Positions 55,530 through 64,000 of a DNA stretch of 64,000 bases are shown here, piece by piece. Position 1 is the first letter of the stretch; every line of letters starts with the position of its first letter. The notes below the pieces were generated by a model that saw only the letters and a list, made by a program, of their open reading frames with translations, searched no databases and was not told the DNA's origin. A program made the position numbers and the translations under genes. Source of the stretch: Ficedula albicollis (Eukaryota > Chordata > Aves > Passeriformes > Muscicapidae); contig NC_021673.1 in the NCBI RefSeq assembly GCF_000247815.1, forward strand, positions 124,001-188,000, written 5' to 3'.

Positions 55530-55711
55530 CAAGGGCAGAGCAGAGGCTCGGAGCGATCCTGCCGCAGAGCAGTGTCCCCTGGCTGGAGCTGCGCCGTGCC
55601 CCGCGGGACAGCTCTCCGCGGCAGCTGTCCCTGAGCAGGGGCACAGCCCCAAGGGGAGCAGAGGCTGTGTCTGACACCCACGGGGTCAGGCAGGACTCAG
55701 GGGCTACTCAC

Positions 55712-55882
55712 CGGGGTTGGGGCAGCCGCCGGGGCCGGGCACGGCCTCGCTCCACTGCTCGGCGCTGGACACGGAGTAGGAGCGCTGGTGCATCCCGTCC
55801 TTGCAGCTGAAGCCCACCAGGCTGACGCCGCTGAGGGAGCGCTCCGAGTGCAGGGACGTGCTGCTGGTGGAGTGGGGAGCAC
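55712..55882 (-). CDS. AGAP3: AGAP3 exon: insert of the split PH domain
   Basis: A 171-bp exon with acceptor CTCCCGCAG and donor CCCCG|GTGAGT. It reads APHSTSSTSLHSERSLSGVS, LVGFSCKDGMHQRSYSVSSA and EQWSEAVPG. GVSLVGFSC.DGMHQRSYSVSSAEQWSEA is the family's conserved, probably phosphorylated insert (RSYSVSS). It starts with two bases of a split codon, so an upstream exon exists beyond the recognisable part. Together the seven exons give 426 residues plus a stop. The GTPase-like and first PH parts lie upstream of 64000. Confidence 0.93.
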
Positions 55883-57084
55883 CTGCGGGAGAGCAGAGCA
55901 GGGCTGGCACTCTGCTGCCACTCTGCTCGGTGGCTCCAGCGAGCACGGCTCTCTCCGGCTCCCGAGGGCTGCTGTGCCTCACCCAAAAGGTGCTGAGAGA
56001 AGAGCCCAGCACACCCCACTTCCCAGAGAGACCCCAGCTCGTGGGCTGCAGTGCAGCACCCCGGGATGCACTGGGGATCCTGGCACTCAGCCTCCCCACA
56101 GCTAGAGTCCACGGTCCTGATTTCCACTACAGCCTCTGGCAACTGGGCAAACCCAAACCCACCCCACGATCAGCACACCCACCCCCATCTCTCAGCTGCA
56201 CTCTCCTGTGTGTCCCTGGCAGGAAATCCAGCCATGCTGGGGGCACTGGGAGAGATGTGAAATCACATGGAGGGTGTCACAGAAACCAGCACGGGAACAC
56301 ATTTCTGCAAGGTGGGGATGGCAGGTGGGAGCTCCTTTTCCCACTAACTCAAAACTGCTGGGGCTGAGCCCAGGAACCTGGACCCCCAAGAGAGGAGTGT
56401 TTTTGGGAACAGAGGCTGTCACAGAGGACAAGATCGCTCAGTGATGCAAAATGGGTCAAGTGTTTCTGGATTATAGGAATACCCAAAATGTCCAGAATAG
56501 CAAACAAAATGGTTCTGGCAGGAAGCACACACCCTCCCGTTCAGTCTGCAGGCAGTCTGCCACAGAGGAGGAACCAGCCCGAGGGATCTCACTGCACCTG
56601 CCCACCACCAGCCCTCTCCCACGCTCCCCCAGGCCATTCTGCTCCAGCCACTGCAGAGCAAGTGCTCTGGGAGCTCAGGGGCGAGAGCAGGGCCCTGTCC
56701 CTACTCCAAAGCTGTGTCTCCTTCCCTGCCTGAAGGCACAGACACTGAGCTGGGACTCTCACTGCAGCCCAGCTGGCCATGGCCCAGGGCAGGGCCACAG
56801 AACAGCTCCAGCTGCTGCCCAGCCACAGCTCCAGCCCTGCAGCCATGAAGCAGCTGGGCTGCAGGAGCTGAGCCTTGCTCCGACGGGACTGGTGCAAGTG
56901 GGAGCCTCCACGGAGGCAAATGAACATCTGTGGAAGCAGTGCTGCACCCAGGACAGCCCACCTGCCTTGCTGTGTGAAACCAGACTCACCTGGCTCCCAG
57001 GATCTCAGCATGGCTGAGGTGGAAGGGAGCTGTGGCATCACCCTGAGCCCAGCTCAAGCAGGGCCCCCAGAGCCAGTGGCCCTG

Positions 57085-57190
57085 GACTGTTCTGGTGAGT
57101 TTGGAGCATCTCTAAGGAGGGAGATGGCACAACCTCCCTGGGCAACCCATCCCTGTGCTGTGCCACCCTCTGCAGAGAGAAGAGCCCCAC
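57085..57190 (-). mobile_element. CR1 LINE fragment (-), short
   Basis: GGAGCATCTCTAAGGAGGGA, then GCACAACCTCCCTGGGCAAC and CATCCCTGTGCTGTGCCACC match the middle of the CR1 3' region in reverse complement. The ends are missing. Confidence 0.5.
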
Positions 57191-57399
57191 AGAATGCCAG
57201 GAGAAGCCCCAGAGTTCGTACATAAATGTGTTTGTGTCCCTGCTGTTCCCATGAAAACCCAAGGGATGCTATTCAGATGTCCCCAAGCACAGCTAGGGCT
57301 GCGAGTGCCTGAGGGACAGCTCAAATATCTCCCCCAAAGGGGAAAGTGCTGAAAGGAGGGGTGACGTGGGCACCAGCCCTGCACCAGGCATGCCATGAC

Positions 57400-57495
57400 C
57401 ACCATCATCATCATCATCATCACCACCATCACCATCATCACCATCATCACCATCACCATCATCATCATCACCATCACCACCACCACCACCATCAC
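57400..57495 (+). repeat. (CAT/CAC)n microsatellite
   Basis: About 32 trinucleotides mixing CAT and CAC. One frame codes a poly-His stretch; this is a by-product of the repeat. Confidence 0.95.
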
Positions 57496-57654
57496 TGCCA
57501 CAACTCCTTTATCACCAGCATGGCAGGTCCCTCCCATTCTCCTCTTCCCTGTTCTCATCCTGGACCAAAATGCCCTTTCCCAAAATGCAGTGCTGTGCAG
57601 GATCCTCTGAGAGCCCGGCCTGCAGGTCCTGCCTGCCAGCAGCGCCCACGGGGA

Positions 57655-58165
57655 GCCCTGCACCTGAGCTGCCAGGACCCTGCACCCCGAACTGCCCTGA
57701 ACCCCCAACTGCCAGGACCCTGCACCCTGAACTGCCCTGAACCCCAAACCTGCCCTGCACCCTGAACTGCTCTGCACCCCAAACTGCCCTGCACCCCAAA
57801 CTGCCAGGACCCTGCACCCCAAACTGCCCTGCACCCCAAACCCACCCTGCACTCCAAACCTCCCCGCACCAGGGACTGCCCTGAATCCCAAACTGCCCCG
57901 AATCCCAAACCCATCCTGAACCCGAGCTGCCAGGACCCTGCACCCCAAACCCTGAACTGCTCTGCACCCCAAGCTGCCAGGACCCTGCACCCTGAACTGC
58001 CCTGAGCCCCAAACCTGCCCTGCACCTCAAACCCACCCTGCACCCCAAACCGCCCCACATCAGGAACTGCTCTGAATCCCAAACTGCCCCGAATCCCGAA
58101 CCCATCCTGCACCCGAGCTGCCAGAACCCTGCACCCCGAATTTCCCCGCCCCCTGTGCTCCACAA
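57655..58165 (-). repeat. Irregular CCCTGCACCCC minisatellite
   Basis: Words such as CTGCCAGGACCCTGCACCCC, GAACTGCCCTGAACCCC and AAACCCACCCTGCAC recur in varied order. A longer block around CTGAATCCCAAACTGCCCCG occurs twice (about 57880 and 58072). Confidence 0.88.
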
Positions 58166-58289
58166 CCCCGACCCCAGGCTGCAGGACCCTCCTTGCAGAG
58201 CCCCACCACGTCTCCTGCTCCAGCCTGGCTGCTGCATGTTCCCCCTCCCTCCCCTTGTTCAGCGCCACAGAAACACGTGTAGAACCATG

Positions 58290-58368
58290 ACACTGACTTT
58301 GCCTCTAATTAGCCCTTAATTTACAAGACACACTCGGAAGGGTAATTAGCTGGCGCTCCGCTCCTGAC
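58290..58368. promoter_or_regulatory. Candidate conserved noncoding element, short
   Basis: About 80 bp with GCCTCTAATTAGCCCTTAAT and AGGGTAATTAGCTGGCGC. There are two TAATTA cores within about 40 bases, between two minisatellites. Confidence 0.45.
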
Positions 58369-58510
58369 TGCTGCATCCATCTCCTCTCTGCCTCCTCGTG
58401 GGAGGGAGCCTGCTGCTGCTGCTGCTGCTGCTGCAGGGACAGCGCTGCTCCCCTGGGACTGGGACTGGGACGGGCTTGGTGCTGGGAATGGGGCTGGGCT
58501 GGGATGGGCT

Positions 58511-59366
58511 GGGCCGGGACGGGATGGGATGGGATGGGATGGGATGGGATAATGGAATGGGATAATGGGTTAATGGGATGGGATGGGATAATGGAATGGG
58601 ATAATGGGTTAATGGGATGGGATGGGATAATGGAATGGGATAATGGGTTAATGGGATGGGATGGGATAATGGAATGGGATAATGGGTTAATGGGATGGGA
58701 TGGGATAATGGAATGGGATAATGGGTTAATGGGATGGGATGGGATAATGGAATGGGATAATGGGTTAATGGGATGGGATGGGATAATGGAATGGGATAAT
58801 GGGTTAATGGGATGGGATGGGATAATGGAATGGGATAATGGGTTAATGGGATGGGATGGGATAATGGAATGGGATAATGGGTTAATGGGATGGGATGGGA
58901 TAATGGAATGGGATAATGGGTTAATGGGATGGGATGGGATAATGGAATGGGATAATGGGTTAATGGGATGGGATGGGATAATGGAATGGGATAATGGGTT
59001 AATGGGATGGGATGGGATAATGGAATGGGATAATGGGTTAATGGGATGGGATGGGATAATGGAATGGGATAATGGGTTAATGGGATGGGATGGGATAATG
59101 GAATGGGATAATGGGTTAATGGGATGGGATGGGATAATGGAATGGGATAATGGGTTAATGGGATGGGATGGGATAATGGAATGGGATAATGGGTTAATGG
59201 GATGGGATGGGATAATGGAATGGGATAATGGGTTAATGGGATGGGATGGGATAATGGAATGGGATAATGGGTTAATGGGATGGGATGGGATAATGGAATG
59301 GGATAATGGGTTAATGGGATGGGATGGGATAATGGAATGGGATAATGGGTTAATGGGATGGGATGC
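58511..59366 (+). repeat. 39-bp GGGAT-derived array, 21 copies
   Basis: The unit is GGGATGGGATGGGATAATGG followed by AATGGGATAATGGGTTAAT (39 bp). The word GGGTTAAT appears 21 times at exact 39-base spacing from 58567 to 59347, and I saw no substitution. The array opens with plain GGGAT pentamers (58520-58550), from which the longer unit probably grew. Confidence 0.97.
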
Positions 59367-60985
59367 ACCAAGCCCCAGGCGCCCCCAGTCCTGGTTAAGG
59401 CCACAGCCACGGAGCAGAGGAAGATGAAGAAGGGAGAGCAGAAACAGAGGGACTGGGAAAAGCTCGTCCTGGCAGAGGGGAAAGTCCTGCAGGGCCCATG
59501 GGAGTGCAGATGTGACCCCTGCACACCCACCCAGCCAGGCCAGGAGCCCCAGCCCACCAGGACCTGCCCTTTCATTACACTTCTGAGGAGCAGCACAGGC
59601 TGCCACAAACGCCAGTGCTTCATTCTGAAAGAAGGAACACCTTCCATCAGCCTCTGCAGCCCCTCCAAGCTCTCTGCACCCCACTCCACCTCTGGGGGTT
59701 TCTCACAGCCCAGACCTCGTGCTGTGCAGCTCCAGCTTCTCCCAGGGAGCTGCTGGGGGCTCCCAGTAAGGCCAGAGCTCCCAGGAATTGCATCCCTTTG
59801 GAAATGACACCCTGGCAGCTGCTGCACACGCTCCCTGCAGATCGGGTAAGTGACAGGTGACACGTCAATACCACCTGCAGGAACTGAGCCCCCAAACTGC
59901 TGACTGCTCCCCAAGTCCCTCTCCCAGTCACTGTTTCCTCAACTCCCCAAAAGAGGCTCACGTGGCCCTGTGATGCCTTTCAGGACAGCCCAACTGATGG
60001 TGTGGCACTGGATGGAAAACCACCTAAATCCAGAACGGCCTTTTCCCAGGCATGAGATGTGGCAGCCTAGATGCTCCAGTGACACCTGGATCAGAGCAAA
60101 TGAGGAATTCTTCATAAGGTGTGGCTGCTCAGGGTACAGGATAAAGGGGAGCTAGCCAGAAGGGCACCACCAGTTGGGAAGAAGACAATTTGCAGTCACT
60201 AGAGATCTTTTTAGTATCTCTTTAATATTTTCAAGAGCAATTTGGCAGAATAAAACACAGGGTCTGGTGAAATTTCCTGGTGACATTGTGCTGGATGCTG
60301 CTATCAGGCGCTCACAGTGTGGAGGAAACCAACTTTGGCACAAGGAATGGGCTGTGCTGAATTTTACAGAGGCAGCAGCTGGAGAGCACTTCTGGGTTCC
60401 CCTGGGTTATGGCCAAGCACAGGACAGATCCCTCCTCTGAGTGCCAGCCCTGCTCCCTCACAAGCACAGGGACTGTCAGCACGTGGCTCAGGGTGTGCTG
60501 GAGGTGCCCCAGAGTGGGTGAGGACACCCTGGCATGGAGCAAACCCGCTTCCCCTGGTGCTGCAGAGGCCAACAGCACAGAGCACATTAATGCTACTGCT
60601 TGCCAAAGGGTGCCCCAAGGACTCTTCAGTCACTCTGCCCCCCAACACTTGTTGCCAACACATTTATTCCAAATAAACCCCAGGATTGTTGTGAGTCACC
60701 CGAGGGTTCTGGCTCCCCAGTGCTGGCTGCAGCCTGCAGCTGAACACGGCTCAAAGCCTCCCAAAGGCTGTGGCTACTCAGGCCCCTGAGCTGGGCTGGA
60801 ACACAACTCCAACCAGAGGGAAACCTCCACTCCCAAAGCAGCCAGCTCCTGGAGGAAGCCAAGGAGCCTGGCAGAGCTGCCTGCCTGTGAAACCCTGCTG
60901 GGAGGTGTAACTCTCCCCCTGTCAGTGGGCAGCAGCTGCCAGGGCAGGAAGGTGGGAATCTTTCCTGGGAGCCCCTGTGGCTGGT

Positions 60986-61025
<40 letters not shown>
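60986..61025. other. Pure G run (40 bases) between direct copies of its flank
   Basis: The 24-bp word starting CTTTCCTGGGAGCCCCTGTG and ending GCTG stands before (60960-60983) and after (61026-61049) the run, identical. Confidence 0.9.
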
Positions 61026-61333
61026 CTTTCCTGGGAGCCCCTGTGGCTGCTGCTCCCGGAGCCACCTGTGCCCCAGGGCCAGCCAGAGCCAGCAGTCTCT
61101 GCCAGCCTGGGTTTCCAAACAAAGAACTGTGTGCTGGTACCTGGACATTCCTGGGTCCTTCCCACTGAACAACCTCCATGAGTCCAAAACGTGGGGCTGG
61201 CTCCCACCCAGCAGGAGCCCCAGGATGCAAAACTGTCATTTCAGAGCCACCAACCTCTCTGCTGTCCTTGGGAGCTGGCCACCATGCAGGGCACCCAAAC
61301 AGCTCCCAGGCACGGTGGGCACGTTCTGGGCTC

Positions 61334-61361
61334 ACAGACAGACAGACAGACAGACAGACAG
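61334..61361 (+). repeat. (ACAG)n microsatellite
   Basis: Seven perfect copies of ACAG. Confidence 0.9.
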
Positions 61362-62214
61362 CAGTCCTTCCAGCTCTGCTGGCAGTGCCTGTCTGTGGAA
61401 TCCGATCCCAGCTGAGGGTGACTGAGGTTTCCCAGCCCAGCTCCTGGCAGGGCCATCAGGATGTGCCAGCTTGCACACAGCAGGAGCCATGCCTTGCACT
61501 GGGCCTCACAGATGCTCTGGCACAGGGAATCTCCCTGCCTCTCAGGGCTGCCCTTGCAGAGCGTGGTTCTGGGCATCTGCACGTGCTGAGTGACCCAGTG
61601 ACACCCCAGCCCCCACCAAAGCTGACTTGTGGGACCAGGACAAAGCTCTGCATGGTGCCACTGCTCTGGGACAGTGAGAGCTGGGCTGGCTGTGGCAGCA
61701 GGGTGGGGAGGGCTGCCCAGGGCACTTCCCATTCCCCAGCCAAAGCCCCAGGATGAGGCAGTGCTTCTCCAGCCAGCACACCAGTTCATCTCTGGTTTAG
61801 AGGGGGCCCAGCCCCCTATAGCCTCAGAGGGCCCAGCAGCCTGGAAGTGCCCCCAAAGCCCTGCACCCAGAGCACTGTGCCAGCCCAGGAGCTGCAGGGC
61901 AGCTGCAGCCACAGTGCGTGCCCGCAGCCTGAGCTCTCCTGCAGCACACAGCCCAGGGAGCAGCTCCACGGGCAGGGAGGGAGAGCCCTGCAGGGAGAGG
62001 CAGACTGATGCAAGGGCAGTGGGGGACCTGCAGCCAGGGAGAGGCCAGAGGAGCCCCAGACTGCCCCAGCTCTGCTGCATGAAGTCACAGCTCTGCCCCT
62101 CTCTCACTCCTGCCTGAGCAGTGATGGATCTGTCAGAAAATCTGATCCTGACTTGAACACTGCCAGTGCCAGGGAGATCACAGTGACACTGGGTGAGTGG
62201 CTCCAGGTGTTAAT

Positions 62215-62535
62215 TGCCTTCGCTGCTGAAATCTGCGCCTTATTTCTGGCCTGAGCTGTCTTCCTTCTGCCACTGGATCTGGTACATCTTATCTGAGAAA
62301 GAGCTCTCACCAAATTTCTCTTCCTATGCAGGTATTTACAGATGGTGTTAAAATCACCTCTTAACCTTTTCTCCAATAAGCTAAATATACTGAGCACATC
62401 AAATCTTCCTACAGGTGATTCTGAGAGCAGTTCCTGGTTTTTACAGCTTTTTCTGTCCATCATTTTTAGTTTCCTCCTATGGACACATGAATCCATTATC
62501 CTGAGCCCTGTGGAAGTCCCCTCCACCCCAAAACT
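62215..62535 (-). mobile_element. Diverged CR1-like LINE remnant (-)
   Basis: TACAGATGGTGTTAAAATCA, then CCTCTTAACCTTTTCTCCAA, AAGCTAAATATACTGAGCAC and AGTTTCCTCCTATGGACACA resemble the CCTCTCAACCTTCTCTTCTC-type region of old CR1/L3-like elements in reverse complement. The subfamily is not identified. Confidence 0.45.
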
Positions 62536-62559
62536 GACTGTCACCATGCACACATCAAA

Positions 62560-64000
62560 AAGACCTTGACCACATCTTCTGCAATTTCTGAATTAAATAA
62601 TTCAGCCTTGCTGATTCCAACATGTCCACATCTCCTACCTGCTATTTAATTTGCTGCCTAGTTACAGCTGGAATATGAAGAATTCATCATTCTGTGCTGA
62701 AATACATCATCTTGCCTCTTCCCAAACACCAATACAAGCGTTCACTGAACACTGCTTTTTTTTCCCTTATTAACCATTCTATGATTCCCATACAGTAATG
62801 AAAGAATGATGGGGCTAGGATTCATCAGTTCCTAATAAACTTGAAAACCCCTTTCATTGTCTGTAGCTCCAGTGGTTCCTGTTCTGCATCCCCTCGTGCA
62901 GCCATGTGCAGGCTCCCATGCCAAGGTGGGAAATGAGCTCCTGGTACTGGACCCACCACTGTTATTTGTTATGTGGAAACTACATGGAGCAGCTGGGGAT
63001 TAGAGACCTGGTGAGGTTCTCGTGGCTCAGGTGAACAACTGCCCCTGAGCAGATGCTCCCCCAGCCCTGGGCAAAGGTGAGTCTTTGGCACGGGATAGAG
63101 GTGGAGGAGGCCACCCTGCACACCCACACCAGGCTGTGCAGCCCAGGACAGGGAGCACCTGTCCAGGGAGGACACAGGAGCTGCCCTGGGCTCAGCACCT
63201 GGAGCAGGAACACAGGAGCTGAGTTTCTGCCAGGTAAAGCAGCTGTGAGGACGATGGGAGAGGCTTTCCTCTGGGAGAAGGGAACAGAGCTGAAGTGACA
63301 GCCTTGTGCACATGTCCCCAAAAAGGGAAGCTCTCCATGGGCTGGGCAGTGTTGGTGTCCCCATCCCCACACAGGAGGAGCTGGGGGTTCCCCCTAGCAG
63401 CTGTGCTGTGCTGTGCTCTAACTTCATCAGTGACTTTGTTCCCAAATTCCTCATCCCCATCACCTGTCAGATGTTGTGAAGCTGCTCCCCTGAGCCCAGA
63501 GTGCCACAGCCTTTGTGTGGCTGCAGCCACAATGAGTCTGGGAGCACAAGGAGCTGGAACGCTGCCCATGAAGGCAGGAGGGTCACTCTGAAGGCTGCTC
63601 ACAATTAATCACTGGTGGATTTGTGCTGGGAGTGCTGGCACGGGAATGGCAGCAGGAGCCCCCAGTGCAGCTCCAGCTGCCTGTGCCAGGTCCCACCAGT
63701 GCCACCAGCCCCAACCAGCTGAGCTTCCACCTCCTGCTCTGCACTGAGCCATTCCTTCCTTGTGTTGCTGTTCATTTTATCACTTTTCAGACACACACAG
63801 ATACAGCAGCACCGTGCAGCAGTTCCCTCCACCTGCTCCTGCTCCTTCTCACTAGCAGGGCAGAGAATGAACAGTTCACATCTCCCACCAAGACTGATGC
63901 ATTTTTAACCAGTACCACCTTCCTTTTAACTTTCTGGTATACAGTAAAATACTCTTTAAAAACTCCTAATTATGCTTCACTTTTTTTTTTCCCTGTTTAA
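62560..64000. other. Unassigned end of window (AGAP3 intron)
   Basis: Moderately AT-rich at 62580-62840, then mixed composition. No exon, repeat array or strong motif is recognised. Confidence 0.4.

Larger units (their letters stand above)
55883..64000 (-). other. AGAP3: AGAP3 intron, running off the window
   Basis: No further AGAP3 exon could be recognised in 8.1 kb. Contents are CR1 remnants, a CAT/CAC microsatellite, a CCCTGCACCCC minisatellite, a 39-bp GGGAT-derived array, a G run and unique sequence. Stretches at 58.3, 59.4-60.9 and 61.4-62.2 kb show no gene. Confidence 0.6.

Noticed and set aside
57346..57765. His-rich reading frame
   Set aside because: The His run is the CAT/CAC microsatellite and the rest has no recognised domain.
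59970..60440. Possible conserved or coding segment with several short open frames
   Set aside because: It is unique sequence of mixed composition, but no domain, splice pair or repeat family could be supported.
57397..62553. Further AGAP3 exons upstream (towards the window end)
   Set aside because: I read the - frames for the first PH half and GTPase-like domain and found no convincing match. The remaining exons probably lie beyond 64000.

Overview
The window is vertebrate nuclear DNA, almost certainly from a bird. Genes are split into exons with GT-AG junctions. The interspersed repeats are CR1 LINE remnants with the avian 3'-end signature. The background is GC-rich and crowded with minisatellites, as on avian microchromosomes. 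There are no prokaryotic operons, CRISPR arrays or phage genes. All gene names rest on reading the exons by eye and on remembered family sequence, not on a search.

Three genes are present. (1) The 3' part of an ankyrin-repeat and SOCS-box gene, best called ASB10, on + (four exons between 101 and 3531). (2) The homeobox gene GBX1 on + (a broken exon 1 fragment at 16954-17145 and an intact homeobox exon at 23792-24315). (3) The 3' half of AGAP3 on - (seven exons between 55882 and 36922, with matching splice phases, coding the end of the split PH domain, the ArfGAP zinc finger and the ankyrin repeats). The order ASB10-GBX1-AGAP3 is the one I recall from human 7q36; the paralogous block ASB18-GBX2-AGAP1 has the same layout at 2q37.

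Layout: 1-4 kb ASB10 end; 4-15 kb intergenic DNA with AT-rich islands and a 19-bp minisatellite; 15.3-25.2 kb GBX1 with its GC-rich 5' region, one intron, and a 363-bp tandem duplication that doubles the 3' poly(A) signal region; 25-35.9 kb intergenic DNA dominated by a 3.8-kb minisatellite with a 72-bp higher-order unit; 35.9-64 kb AGAP3 and its introns.

Two features stand out. First, nine pure G runs (25 to 1080 bases), always G on the given strand, interrupt the sequence; at least three of them sit between direct copies of the same 24-57 bp flank, so they look like assembly artefacts. They destroy most of GBX1 exon 1. Second, the AGAP3 introns and the GBX1-AGAP3 interval carry a series of 80-400 bp AT-rich, low-repeat islands full of TAAT, ATTA and TGATTAAT-like homeodomain sites. 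They look like conserved developmental enhancers, and would make AGAP3 the bystander gene of a GBX1 regulatory block. That reading is inference and needs alignment to other vertebrates.
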